A DNA stretch of 64,000 bases from Sugiyamaella lignohabitans (GCF_001640025.1 NC_031674.1:1240001-1304000); one strand, 5' to 3'; shown: positions 36,801-47,084, counted from the first letter of the stretch. Numbers and translations are program-made. The notes: generated by a model from the sequence alone, not told the origin.

Positions 36801-39800
36801 TTAAGCGGCATTGACTGCGTGCAGTCGATGCGCGTCGTGTCTAAATATACTGTCCAGGAGGATACGGTCGCCTGAGGGCGTTGTGGTAGCGCTCTGTTTG
36901 ATGAGCGTGTCCACTTTTTGGACTACTGCTTCCGGATAGCGGTTCGTTCGCATGAGGTTGAGAACGTTGTTGGCACTCGTGAAGTCGCCGTGGAAGATGA
37001 ATGCTCGGATGATGGACTCGTACGATGACGGCTCGGCAATGTTGCCTTGTAAGATATAGTCGAACAGACCAACGGATTTGTCCAGACTGATAGAGGCCCA
37101 GCCGCGAATGAGGATGTTGGCCATGTACGCATTGAGGTCGACTCCGTAGGCAATCATCTCCTGGAGAACTTTGGTGGTATCGCGAACTTTGTTATTGACC
37201 ACATACGACTCGAGAAGTGCCTGGAAGATCACCTTGTCAGGTCGAATCTTACGTTCGTGAACGAGAACATCGTAAAACTCCTGTGCAGCAGCAAGGTCAT
37301 TCTTCACAACCCCACGTGTAAACAGCAAAGCTGCAAAGTGTTGAGATGTGACCTCGCTACCGTCTTCTTTGATTGTCAAAAGAACCTTATCGGCAGATGC
37401 AATGTCAATAGGTTCAATGGTACTGTACATGTCAATGAGCAACTTGTATGTGTGTGGAGATGGTTTGAGACCCAGGGCGCGAAGCTGGTTGTACACTTTC
37501 AATGCGGATTGACGGTCCTGCTTGGCATGTACAAAATACTGGAGCATGATGTTAAATGGAGCCACCTTGGGAATGTATAAAGGAGACCTCTCCATTTCGT
37601 TGAACAACTTCATGGCAAAATCACCGTCTCCAGCTCGACAACAGGCACTGATCATGGTACCGTAAGTGACATTGGATTTCTTGATGTTTAGTCTGTCCAT
37701 CTCGTCAAATACAGCCACTGCTTCTTTCAGTTTTCTCGCCTTGGAAAGCTTGGACAGCAACACATTGTAAATAAATGTGTTTAGAGGAATACCGCTGGCT
37801 CGTGCTTCGTTGAACATTCGCATGGCATCTACTGCTTCGTCACGGTTGCCATTAGTAGGAGCATGAGCCATGAGCTGACCATAACTTGTAGCATCAGGAC
37901 AAGAACCCATATTCAAAAGACTAACATAGGCCTGTTCGGCAAGAGCATAGTCGGTTTCAGCACTGTGTGTGACGATACTACGATGGATAGCACACCAGGC
38001 ATCCCATGCTTGTGGAGCCATAGTATGAGGAGGCAAGTACTGCAAAGACAGTGAATACACTTCTCTTATGATCTCATTAGCACCTTTCAATTTTCCGGTA
38101 GCAGCAGCCTCTACAAGATACAGAATGGCATCTGGAGTGACGAGCTCCTTGCGAATAAAAGTATCACGAAGAGTGTTCAAAGCCTGCATGACTCCGTGCT
38201 CAGTTCTGGCATAGCCAATAATCTCAGCCGAAGCATCGAGGTTGACAATAGTAAAAGGTTCAGACCTAGCTTCTTCGACAAAAGGAGGTGATTCCGGCTT
38301 TTGCGATTTGTGGAAATAATCATTCCACAGCTCAATGCTCGCATAGTCGTTCAATAGCTGTAAAGAAGATTCTACATTCTCATGCAAAACATTAGAAATG
38401 GGTAACTTTTGGGAAATGATATCTTGAATGAAAATCTTGAAGTTTTTAGTGAGTTCTTGAGCGATTTCAGTGGGAATTGACAGATTTCCCAGTGAACCTT
38501 GAGTACAAGACTGAATCCATGTACAATGCAAATCAACTATATCAAGAGCAAGAGATCTTGCTGAAGAGTAAATTTCAACTCCATTAGATCTCGCTGCCCA
38601 AATGGCTTGCATAACATCGATGCCACCGCCATTAGTGTTGGCAAACACACGGGGAGTCATGAAACCAGACTTGGCTACAGCCAAAGCATTGTCCATGGTC
38701 AGTTGATTCTGGGATTTCATTCCTGCCACAATAAGTGATAACACCTCTTCTCCAAATGCACTATATTGGTCGCTAGCATCATTCTCAGCAAGATACTTCT
38801 TGAGTCGGAACGATTGCATTTGGAAAACATTCAAAGCAAGATCCAACTGGCCTTGTTGTGACAAGAACTGAACCACTCGGAACAGAGTTGTTTCATCCCA
38901 GATTCCTCCTCTGTATTGAGTCTCACTAATAGCCTTGTATAGTCGTTCTAAATTGTTTGTTGAAATGCAGTAGTTGATATAATCGCATCTTGCATCGTTG
39001 AACAAGTCAGAATTGGAGCTAGCCTTAATGGCAGCAACAAAGTCAAACATTTGATGAACAACAGCACCATCGCTTTCGACATTCACAGAATCAGCCCTAG
39101 CATTGCAAACAGAACTAAATGTCTTGACTAAGGTGTCAAGAGAAATAGGACATATAGAAGAGTCACTTTCGGCCTGCTGAAGCCAGGCCCATGTATCAGA
39201 ATACTGACCGAGACGAGCAAATCCAGTGAAGACCTGGACCAAAATCTGTTCAAACTCTGGCGATTGTACAAACAAGTCCTTTGACCTGTCATTGATAATG
39301 GTCTCAACAAGTTGAGCAGCGGATGCAGCATCATCACAGTGGAAATACGTGCTAACCATGGCACTCACTAATTCAGGGCTAAACTGCGATTTAGACCCCT
39401 TCTGATACTTGTTGAACACTTCGGTAGCTGATTTCACATCTTTGGTCAACCCGTAAGATTTAATTAGCAGCAGGTCAACGTCTAAACTAGAATCAGAAGA
39501 TGATGACTGGATATGCTGAATGATTTTAGGCAATTGATCCAGTTTGTTAAATTTGATGGCAGCGTCTAGAAGCTGGACATAAATAGAACTGGGGTAATTA
39601 CGTACTTTGACGGAATTACTTGCTTCAAACAGTTGAAATACCAGATCAGAATACATTGAAGCCACTTCCAATGCCTTGGCGAGCTCACTCGCTACCGAAG
39701 GTAACAGATTCGCATGACGAGACTCGACATTACGCAAATTAATCAGATTTGGAGTCTCGCCAAGCTTATCAGCACTTTCTAGCAGCGTCGTGATAAGAAT

Positions 39801-40871
39801 GGAGTATGTGTGGACATTAGGAACAAGAGCTTTAGTGCTCAATAGAGAGGTATAAGCATCGAGAAGAGGACCAAGGTCGGGATTATTAGTGTTTTCGGTA
39901 CAAACATTGGCGATTGAGATTAAGACCTTATTAAATGCATGAATGGAGAGCGGCTTTGAAGGGAACAAGGTGCGGTACAACTCGATAACACGTTCATAAT
40001 CAGAGCTGGAAAACGCAATTGAAATTTGGTCGTCAAACGACGTGCTATTTCGTGAAACAGAAACAGTGCCGAGATTTGGAATAGCAGCTGAAGTCTTAGA
40101 AACAGTTAATTGCTCTAGCGAAGCTATCGAGCTCGGAGCCGAGGACTGAGATACCGACCGTGTTTGCGGTTGTGACTGTACATCCGACAGAGTCTGGCTG
40201 TGTACTTGAGACTCTGATTCTAGCAGTGAAGAAGACACTTCAGTCTCTTCATTCTGTGTCAGTTCTACCTGTTGAACCAGCAGTTCGTCAGACTGTTGTT
40301 GGTGCTGTGGTTGTGATTCTATTTCCGGATTCAATCCAGCCTGTTCAACCGCTACTTCACTCTGACTGTTGACACTGGCATTTTTAGGTTCTGTGGCATC
40401 AACTTTTTGATCTCTGGTCTCAGCTGCCTCGCTTCTAGCATCAATAGAGTATCTACGATGGAATTCCGTCACCGGCTTCGGCTTAACAAGCGTCCGCTGG
40501 TGGTTATACATCATATAACCACCCGATGCGCTGGAATTAGCAGGCTCATGAACACCGCCAGCCGCCTCAAGAATCTCTCTATGTTTCTCATCATCCAGAG
40601 ATGACAGAGGAGTTATAGTCTGGAAAGTCGACGACGAGCCGATAGTGGCATACGACGCAGTCGTCGTACTATCCTCCCCAGAACTGCCTCCACTACTGCC
40701 AAACCCGTTACCATGTCTCACAGCGAGCTGCGACTGCTGACGAGCGAGCTGGTTGGTCGTCAAAAAGAACGCCGACGGCTGCGACGACTGGTTATGTCCA
40801 CCTGTCTGAACCCACAAATGCTTCGCTAACGCAGCATGGCGCGATAGGTTCGACAACGGCTTGAAAATCAT
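36801..40871 (-). CDS. Large mitochondrial pentatricopeptide-repeat protein
   Basis: A 1356-aa protein. The ATG at 40871 gives MIFKPLSNLSRHAALAKHLW, a basic amphipathic start typical of mitochondrial import; the frame runs further upstream only to a GTG. A Ser/Gln-rich low-complexity region follows to about residue 260, then helical repeats. Clear PPR motifs occur toward the C-terminus, for example TFIYNVLLSKLSKARKLKEA, VTYGTMISACCRAGDGDFA and PHTYKLLIDMYSTIEP (about 1060-1180). Such proteins bind specific mitochondrial RNAs for stability or translation. It resembles the Pet309/Cya5 class in size and layout, but I cannot assign the ortholog. A 5' UTR intron is likely (40878-41092). Confidence 0.82.
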   Translation of the reverse strand: MIFKPLSNLSRHAALAKHLWVQTGGHNQSSQPSAFFLTTNQLARQQSQLAVRHGNGFGSSGGSSGEDSTTTASYATIGSSSTFQTITPLSSLDDEKHREILEAAGGVHEPANSSASGGYMMYNHQRTLVKPKPVTEFHRRYSIDARSEAAETRDQKVDATEPKNASVNSQSEVAVEQAGLNPEIESQPQHQQQSDELLVQQVELTQNEETEVSSSLLESESQVHSQTLSDVQSQPQTRSVSQSSAPSSIASLEQLTVSKTSAAIPNLGTVSVSRNSTSFDDQISIAFSSSDYERVIELYRTLFPSKPLSIHAFNKVLISIANVCTENTNNPDLGPLLDAYTSLLSTKALVPNVHTYSILITTLLESADKLGETPNLINLRNVESRHANLLPSVASELAKALEVASMYSDLVFQLFEASNSVKVRNYPSSIYVQLLDAAIKFNKLDQLPKIIQHIQSSSSDSSLDVDLLLIKSYGLTKDVKSATEVFNKYQKGSKSQFSPELVSAMVSTYFHCDDAASAAQLVETIINDRSKDLFVQSPEFEQILVQVFTGFARLGQYSDTWAWLQQAESDSSICPISLDTLVKTFSSVCNARADSVNVESDGAVVHQMFDFVAAIKASSNSDLFNDARCDYINYCISTNNLERLYKAISETQYRGGIWDETTLFRVVQFLSQQGQLDLALNVFQMQSFRLKKYLAENDASDQYSAFGEEVLSLIVAGMKSQNQLTMDNALAVAKSGFMTPRVFANTNGGGIDVMQAIWAARSNGVEIYSSARSLALDIVDLHCTWIQSCTQGSLGNLSIPTEIAQELTKNFKIFIQDIISQKLPISNVLHENVESSLQLLNDYASIELWNDYFHKSQKPESPPFVEEARSEPFTIVNLDASAEIIGYARTEHGVMQALNTLRDTFIRKELVTPDAILYLVEAAATGKLKGANEIIREVYSLSLQYLPPHTMAPQAWDAWCAIHRSIVTHSAETDYALAEQAYVSLLNMGSCPDATSYGQLMAHAPTNGNRDEAVDAMRMFNEARASGIPLNTFIYNVLLSKLSKARKLKEAVAVFDEMDRLNIKKSNVTYGTMISACCRAGDGDFAMKLFNEMERSPLYIPKVAPFNIMLQYFVHAKQDRQSALKVYNQLRALGLKPSPHTYKLLIDMYSTIEPIDIASADKVLLTIKEDGSEVTSQHFAALLFTRGVVKNDLAAAQEFYDVLVHERKIRPDKVIFQALLESYVVNNKVRDTTKVLQEMIAYGVDLNAYMANILIRGWASISLDKSVGLFDYILQGNIAEPSSYESIIRAFIFHGDFTSANNVLNLMRTNRYPEAVVQKVDTLIKQSATTTPSGDRILLDSIFRHDAHRLHAVNAA

Positions 40872-40877
40872 TCTTCT

Positions 40878-41092
40878 ACCACCTGTTAGCACCTCGTCTG
40901 GGGGTCTTTGCCTCCGGCGGCTGAGGCTTCGCCCCAGACCCCGTGGCTCCTGCTTCGCAGGAGATTGCGTGGGGGGTCAGGAACACTGGGGATTCTCTCA
41001 CAAACGACTTGAGCGCAGCGAGAGGAGCCACGGGGTCAGAGGCAGAGCCCCAGCCGCCGGAGGCACACCAGTCCGTCCAATCAGTGACTTAC
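40878..41092 (-). other. Probable 5' UTR intron of the PPR gene, carrying a hairpin pair
   Basis: On the minus strand GTAAGT at 41092-41087, then TGCTAAC and GGTGGTAG ending at about 40878, only 7 nt before the ATG. The upstream exon contains a short frame MISIPGALD that stops just before the splice site. The paired element at 40909-41065 fills the intron. Confidence 0.6.
40909..41065. repeat. GC hairpin element, complete pair
   Basis: Forward arm with H1 loop TTC and perfect CTCCTGC-TTC-GCAGGAG; a longer linker with GGGGGGTCAGG; reverse arm CGACTTGAG type (loop GCA). Inner GTGGCTCC/GGAGCCAC are complementary. Confidence 0.93.
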
Positions 41093-41903
41093 TTTAATCA
41101 AGAGCTCCTGGAATACTGATCATGGGATACGAGACACGACACGAGCACTGTTGCGGATCCAGGTTGTCGGTCAGGACTCGGTGACTCAAATGACTCACAA
41201 ACCAGTGTGGTACCGTGATCGAATTAGTGACCTACAAATAAACAAGTCAATTATGAGGATGGAGAATCACTGACAGGCCCGCAGTCAAGTGAATTATAGT
41301 ACCAAATCAACCAAGAAGACAATGAAAAAAAAAATATATAAACACCAGTTCAAGGAAGAGAATCAGGAACCAATCCAAAAAATACCAGAATCCGCTAATT
41401 AAAGCGGGGAAATAATAAATCAGTTCAAAAAAATTAATAGACGAGGTCTACAGTGAACAAACACGGTAGGTACGGGTGTATTAGTACTGGTGATGGAATT
41501 GATGTGAATTGAAATAGATCAAGTAGCAGATTTCCTTTTTCCAAGCTTCTATGCGCGCCACCGAAATATATGTATCTGGTTTCTGAGGCAGCTGCTGGCA
41601 GGATATGCTAGGTTTCGTAGTCGATTACTTTTTTTCACCATCAGCTATCACAGAATGCTACTGAAACCCACTCTGTTATCTTTTAAGTATTGCCTAATTT
41701 GGAAGTATCCCGGAGCCGGCCGGAGTCATCCCTTTAATCCAGTCGGGTTAGGGCCCCATCAGTTAATTCCGGCCGGACGGACGTCGCAACTAACTACACC
41801 AGCCAGCTGCCAGCCAGTCCCCACTCAGCAATTAAAATTACATCAACCACAGTCCAAACTCAATTGTGGCGACAACCGTGAAATGCAGGGGTCCCCCCAA
41901 ACC

Positions 41904-41955
41904 CGACTCGAGCGCAGCGAGAGGGTCTGGGGCAGAGCCCCAGCCGCCGGAGGCA
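41904..41955 (-). repeat. GC hairpin element, short reverse arm
   Basis: CGACTCGAG-type H2 (loop GCA), then directly GGGTCTGGGGC: the GGAGCCAC segment is deleted. H1 and CCGCCGGAGGCA are intact. GGGGTCCCC lies 15 bp upstream, as in paired linkers. Confidence 0.9.
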
Positions 41956-42376
41956 CGACCTAGGCAACCCCGCCACGGCTGGTTCCCCGAACACGGTCCC
42001 GGTAGCCCCGCTAACCCCACTAACCCCAGTTTGCACTTGAAACCGCCACAATCGAGCCCGAAGATTCGGTAGTCGCGAATTCAGTCGACCAGTTGTAGAG
42101 CGATAATCCAGGCTGACAGCGGGCCGGACCCTGGTATCTAACCACCCGGCTTGATCCGCATGTCCACTGCAGTCCGCTGCGACAGGTATGACATGCTGCA
42201 CCTGCCAGACACATTTCGATACATTCTCGCTGATGAGGCCAACTGTTAGCAAATGCATCTCATCTCAGTTAGGATTTAATGAGTCAAGCGCCGCGATCGC
42301 TGGGTGGCGTCTTTCTAACCCAGTTCATGTACCCCAGCTGACCGTGGCCGTGGCGGGTCGGAAGGGGGTGGGGGTC

Positions 42377-42602
42377 GGCCTCCGGCGGCTGGGGCTCCGC
42401 CCCAGACCCCGCTGCTCCTCTCGCTTCGCTCGAGTCGGGCGTCGGGCGTGGGGGGTGGGTTGGTGTTGAGGCTATCGGAGGAGCTGGGATTGTTGGAGTT
42501 GCGGTGGGGGTTTGACGTTCGGTTTTGGGACAGTTGGAGCCCGACTCGAGCAAAGCCAAAGGAGTAGCGGGGTCTGGGGCGGAGCCCCAGCCCTCGGAGG
42601 CA
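42377..42602. repeat. GC hairpin element, wide inward pair with two like arms
   Basis: Forward CTCGAGTCG-type arm to about 42437 and reverse arm from 42542, also of the CGACTCGAG type (diverged loop region). The spacer is about 100 bp, far longer than the usual 20-35. This is the only pair with two arms of the same type. Confidence 0.88.
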
Positions 42603-42996
42603 GTTGGACTCCGAGGTAGGAAGTTGGTCCCTGTAGATCTGTGCAGGGATGATAGGGTTGAGTGCCGTTTGTGGCAGTAGCTTATTTCGAGTAAGGTTGC
42701 ATATACAGGCGCGCTTAAATGTTTATGCGAGCTTTACCCCTGAGTTTGCAGATCCCTCGAGGGGCAGGTGTGGACGTTGGAAGAGTTTTGAGGTTCTGGG
42801 TGTTTTTCCGTGTGTTTTAAATCGGGGGGTTTCTTTTGCAGGCAGGTGGACCGTTCCAGGGATGGTTTGTGAAGTGTGTGTTTTTATGGACATATTTGCA
42901 GTGCTAGAAGCAGACATGAAATTTCAGAGAACAGCTCATTTGTATCAGAATCTGCCAGCAAAAAGAGGATCCAAGCCTTGTGTGAATCCGGTAGCT

Positions 42997-43057
42997 CGAC
43001 TCGAGCGCAGCGAGGGGAGCTACGGGGTCTGGGGCGGAGCCCCAGCCGCCGGAGGCA
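42997..43057 (-). repeat. GC hairpin element, single reverse arm
   Basis: CGACTCGAG-type H2 (loop GCA), GGAGCTACGGGGTC, H1 (loop GGA), CCGCCGGAGGCA. About 300 bp upstream of the NmrA-like gene. Confidence 0.92.
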
Positions 43058-43359
43058 GGCAGCGCAAAAGCGTAGCAGGTCGTCGATTCTGGGTAGATGG
43101 ACTGTTTCAGAGCTCGTGGAATTGTGTTTGAGCTTGTAATTTTTGTTTGGTTGGTTGGTTGGTTTGATGGTGTGTGTTAGTTTTAGGAGAGGGATCGGAG
43201 AAGTGGTCCGGAGATTGACAGGCAACTGTTATAAAGAGGTGATCTGCGAGGGGCATATGTATATGACGTTATGAACTGCTGTCTCAGAACCACTTAGAAG
43301 TTTCTTCAGGATCGAACTTCGTGATAAGTTGAACAATTCGAGTTAGTTGGATATCAGAG

Positions 43360-44340
43360 ATGGGAGAGACAATTGTAATTACTGGAACATCGGGTAACCT
43401 TGGTTCGGCTGTGTTGAAGCATCTTCTTCATACCGTTAAGTACCCTGCTACGGACATTATTGTCGCTTCGTCTAACCCTGATGGAGTATCTTCAGAGGTT
43501 AAAGGTTCAGGAGTGAAGGTTCGCTATGGCGACTATCTCAAGCCTGAAACACTTGTAAACGCCTATGAAGGTGCCGATAAACTGCTTATTATCTCATTTC
43601 CTTCTATGGCCCATGAGATCAGAGTCACTGCTCATAAGAATGCTTTGGATGCAGCAGTCAAGGCAGGTGTCAAGCATGTTTACTATACGTCTTTGGCATT
43701 CAATGGCAATCCCACTGAAGCACCAGTTATGTTTGCTCACAGAGACTCAGAAGCTTATATTAAAGAGCTGCACGAGTCAGGGAAACTTGCCAACTACACT
43801 ATTATTAGAGAGGGTATCTACAGCGAATCGTTCTATCTGTACTTTGGATACTGGAACAGAGCCACTGCTATCGATGATTTCCTGAAAGTCAAGGAGATTG
43901 TCACCTGTTGTAAGGAAGGCAGTATTGCTTATGCTTCAATTGGTGACCTTGGAGAAGCTACCGCCAAGATTATTACCAGTCCCTCGTCAGATGCTAAATT
44001 CCATAACAAGCTTATTCTACTCAGTGGTAGTCGCAGTGTCACTCAACCAGAGCTAGCCACCATCATCTCCTCTACATTAAAGCTTGACAAACCCATTCCT
44101 CTGAAGACGGTCGACCCCGAAACCTATGTTGAATACCACTCAGCTCATAGCGACAGAGAAATCCTGAAAAAGGCGGCCGTCATCTCAGGCGCCATTGACA
44201 AAGGAGAGGCATCAGTGGTGTCCAAGAGTCTTGAAGAGATTCTCGGCAGACCCCCCAAGAGCATTGAAACCACCGTCCAAGAAGTGTTCCAAGGCAAGCG
44301 AGGTGTCCGTCCCGTCAACGAGCCTATCCCCAGCTCCTAA
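43360..44340 (+). CDS. NmrA-like / atypical SDR NAD(P)-binding protein
   Basis: A 326-aa protein. The N-terminal Rossmann motif TGTSGNLGSAVLKHLL (residues 8-23) binds NAD(P), and the next strand ends VASSN. It matches the NmrA/QOR2-like atypical short-chain dehydrogenases: YEGADKLLIIS, KHVYYTSLAF and NYTIIREGIYSE. Members are quinone reductases or redox sensors; fungal NmrA represses AreA. Whether this one senses or catalyses cannot be decided. A true NmrA partner for the GATA factor at 19199 is possible but speculative. Convergent with the CYP52 gene. Confidence 0.82.
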   Translation: MGETIVITGTSGNLGSAVLKHLLHTVKYPATDIIVASSNPDGVSSEVKGSGVKVRYGDYLKPETLVNAYEGADKLLIISFPSMAHEIRVTAHKNALDAAVKAGVKHVYYTSLAFNGNPTEAPVMFAHRDSEAYIKELHESGKLANYTIIREGIYSESFYLYFGYWNRATAIDDFLKVKEIVTCCKEGSIAYASIGDLGEATAKIITSPSSDAKFHNKLILLSGSRSVTQPELATIISSTLKLDKPIPLKTVDPETYVEYHSAHSDREILKKAAVISGAIDKGEASVVSKSLEEILGRPPKSIETTVQEVFQGKRGVRPVNEPIPSS

Positions 44341-44358
44341 ACCCCTCACCCAACCATC

Positions 44359-44510
44359 TGCATCCGGCGGCTGGGGCTCCACCCCAGACCCTGGTTGCTC
44401 CTCTCGCTTCGCTCGAGTCGTTCCTCTCCCCTTCATCGTCTTAGTCCGTGCCATCTCCTGCGAAGCAGGAGCAACCAGGGTCTGGGGCGGAGCCCCAGCC
44501 GCCGAAGGCA
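44359..44510. repeat. GC hairpin element, complete pair
   Basis: Forward CTCGAGTCG-type arm starting TGCATCCGG with one H1 mismatch; linker without GGACC; reverse arm with CTCCTGC-GAA-GCAGGAG. Inner GGTTGCTCC/GGAGCAACC are complementary. It begins 18 bp after the NmrA-like stop. Confidence 0.94.
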
Positions 44511-44582
44511 TTCTCCGCCCAAATACGAGTATGTGACATAATATAACCAATAAATAACAAAACACAGATCATCGTATAATAA

Positions 44583-46157
44583 CTACTCAATAAATTTGAC
44601 CCAGACTCCGTCGTGAACAGAGGCAGTTAAGCTCACCAATCCCTGGAGGTCTTTGTAGGTTTTTGGAGCGGTCGGTAGAGGCTCGATGTCTCTGAAGGTC
44701 TGAACGATTCTCACCAGAGTGAACGAGGTTTCAGTAAGAGCAAACTGTTGGCCAAGACAGATTCGGGGTCCGCCGTTAAAGGGAAGGTAGTCCCACATGT
44801 GTAGCTGGTTCTCTTCCCATCTCTCAGGACGGAACTCGGCATGATCTTCACCCCAGTATCTGGGATTGTGGTGCATAGCATATGTACTGTATGCAACGGG
44901 AGTTCCCTTTTTAACAAACACAGGACCCGACTCGTCAGGGCCACCACCTCGGGGGAGAATAGTGTCTCTAATGGCAGTACGGGCGTTGAATGGAACAATA
45001 GGATACATTCTCAAAACCTCATTAATAACGTTGTTGAGGTAAGTAGATCGCTTGAGACTCTCAAAAGTGATTTGTTCAGTATCGGTGCCAAAATTATCCA
45101 AAACCTCTTTTCTGAGTTTCTCCCAGACACGCTTGTCTCGCGAAAGAAGGAAAGTACAGAATGAAAGTAGTGAAGCAGTGGTATCTCTACCAGCAAGAAG
45201 AATGTTGAACGATTGATCACGAATAACCTTGGGATCTCTGGTATGTTTAGCAAGTTCCTTGATGAAGATGTACGACGACTTTTCGTCATCTTCTTCTGAA
45301 TCTTTTTCATTTTCGGTCTCAGCCAGAGTGCGGTACACGAAATAGTCGACAAAGTTGTGACAGATCTTGACTTCCTCTTGAAAGTGTTTGGGGTTGATAA
45401 GATATGAGAACTTGGCGGCCTGCAGACGTAATAAAATAGTTCTTAAACTAGCATTGAAACATGTAGCGAATTGTTTGGCAGTGACCTTGATTTCTGGACC
45501 TTGAACTTCACGGTTACCGTTGGCCAAAGCATCAACACTTTCACCGAACAAAAATTCGGTGGCAGTATCAAGAGTCAAGTCATGGAAGAGGATTTGAGAA
45601 TCGAAATAGCCAACCCCACGGCCATGATCTTTAGCACTATCACGCTTGAAATTGCTAAGAAGTTGGTTGACATGAGTGTTGAGCGATTTGAGCTGCGACA
45701 CCTGTTGACGGGAGAATTGAGGACGCAACAGGGCCCGAGAATGTTTCCAACCCTCACCACTGAGAGTGAAAATACCGTCACCAAGCAATGGATACATGCC
45801 GTCATAACGGTGGCCAAGTGAATAGTCCTTGAAATTGGTAGCAAGAACAGCCTTGACATTCTCAGCGTCTCGTGTTAGGATTCGATTAAGACCTAATAGT
45901 TCACCATGGGTAGTATCACGACCCAAAGTAGAAAATTTTTCGAGCACCATTTCGAAACTTCGGTGCTGTTTAGATGCACTGACACCTCTGTAAAAATTAC
46001 GAAGACCGAAAGGAAATCCGTTCTCCCTATAAGGAGGTTTTGTACCGTGCTTTCTAGCATTGCTCTTTAACTCCCACTGAATATACAGTTCTCGTAGAGC
46101 CGCTGTTAGCGTGAGTAGACCCAACAGTCCCAGGATTTTTATGACGATTCCCAGCAT
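44583..46157 (-). CDS. CYP52-family cytochrome P450 (alkane / fatty-acid omega-hydroxylase)
   Basis: A 524-aa protein with an N-terminal membrane anchor (IVIKILGLLGLLTLTAAL). The I-helix motif AGRDTTAS, the ExxR region EVLRMYP and the heme loop FNGGPRICLGQQF (heme Cys about 467) are intact. DGIFTLSGEGWKHSR and LRPQFSR are typical of CYP52. These ER enzymes hydroxylate n-alkanes and fatty acids at the terminal carbon, using cytochrome P450 reductase, in alkane-assimilating yeasts. The exact chain-length preference is unknown. Single exon, ATG at 46157. Confidence 0.92.
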   Translation of the reverse strand: MLGIVIKILGLLGLLTLTAALRELYIQWELKSNARKHGTKPPYRENGFPFGLRNFYRGVSASKQHRSFEMVLEKFSTLGRDTTHGELLGLNRILTRDAENVKAVLATNFKDYSLGHRYDGMYPLLGDGIFTLSGEGWKHSRALLRPQFSRQQVSQLKSLNTHVNQLLSNFKRDSAKDHGRGVGYFDSQILFHDLTLDTATEFLFGESVDALANGNREVQGPEIKVTAKQFATCFNASLRTILLRLQAAKFSYLINPKHFQEEVKICHNFVDYFVYRTLAETENEKDSEEDDEKSSYIFIKELAKHTRDPKVIRDQSFNILLAGRDTTASLLSFCTFLLSRDKRVWEKLRKEVLDNFGTDTEQITFESLKRSTYLNNVINEVLRMYPIVPFNARTAIRDTILPRGGGPDESGPVFVKKGTPVAYSTYAMHHNPRYWGEDHAEFRPERWEENQLHMWDYLPFNGGPRICLGQQFALTETSFTLVRIVQTFRDIEPLPTAPKTYKDLQGLVSLTASVHDGVWVKFIE

Positions 46158-46790
46158 CTTTAGGTGGTATGTTTTTCTAATAAAGCCAATACCGAATTGA
46201 CGAATGGATTTTGTTCACCCAAATGACACAACGAACCAAGGCTAACCGTCTAAACTGTATGCCCTTAGACAAGAAAGTGCTAGACCACACTATACCGAAT
46301 GCGTTTACTATATATAGAGCCCCAGGATCAGTCGCCAGTCATGAATCGGTGATCCAACTCTCCGCCCCAAGCAATAAAAACCCTCCGAACGTAATCAGAA
46401 CTTGGGTCTATATGCAGGTACTGGCGGGTTCGAATTTGTCCGAGGCTCGTCGTACTGCAGCTATGCTGGTTTTGCGGGGATCTCTCTCCATGTCAATGCG
46501 GAGTCCTTGAAGCAGCCTGAATTACTATCACTGCCAATCCCTGCCCATGTCTCCTAATAAGGTTCCTGACATGGCGTTCATGTCGATTGAACCGCGGTAA
46601 CGCAGCTTCTTTATCATGTGCTTCTACGCTCTGTCTCCCACTGCCTCCGGCGGCTGGGGCTCCGCCCCAGACCCTGGTTGCTCCTGCTTCGCAGGAGAGG
46701 GCTGGATTTTTTTGTTATTTGACAGAGGAGAGTCTGGTTATTGGGGGAAGAGCGCTAATTATGAAAAAAAAGCTTTTAGACAAAAAATAC
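46158..46790. other. Intergenic, upstream of CYP52
   Basis: No supported gene. A 99-codon frame at 46211 is probably chance. Contains one hairpin arm at 46642. Confidence 0.5.
46642..46697 (+). repeat. GC hairpin element, single forward arm
   Basis: H1 (TCC loop), ACCCTGGTTGCTCC and perfect CTCCTGC-TTC-GCAGGAG. It lies about 95 bp from tRNA-Leu. Confidence 0.92.
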
Positions 46791-46872
46791 TGACACCCGA
46801 GGGATTCGAACCCTCGCCTCCGAAGAGATCAGGACCTTAACCTGACGCCTTAGACCGCTCGGCCAGAGTGCC
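46791..46872 (-). tRNA. tL(AAG): tRNA-Leu(AAG)
   Basis: The reverse strand has acceptor GGCACTC/GGGTGTC, anticodon stem TCAGG/CCTGA with loop TTAAGGT (anticodon AAG), a long variable arm (TCTCTTCGGAGG) as in class II tRNAs, and T arm GAGGG-TTCGAATC-CCTC. No intron. A T6 run follows on the minus strand. Confidence 0.94.
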
Positions 46873-47084
46873 CGTTTTTGTTCTTCAACTTTTTACGTTT
46901 CATAAAAACCAAATTTTCAAATAAATTTTAACGTTTTTCGCCGCATACTTTGCGGCGTTACCAGACAAATTTTGGGCCTCATGGGCTGAAAACCGCGAGT
47001 CTACGATCCAATCTCATTTTATCATTATTAATTATACATGACTTATAAATAAAAACAGTTGTTACTTGAAATGCATATGGTCTG

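Larger units (their letters stand above)
41093..43359. other. Intergenic between divergent PPR and NmrA-like genes
   Basis: About 2.3 kb with three hairpin element loci and no supported gene. Frames of 60-160 codons here run through the elements and encode their fixed translations. Confidence 0.55.

Noticed and set aside
46211..46510. 99-codon plus-strand frame upstream of CYP52
   Set aside because: It lies in the CYP52 promoter and has no recognisable domain.
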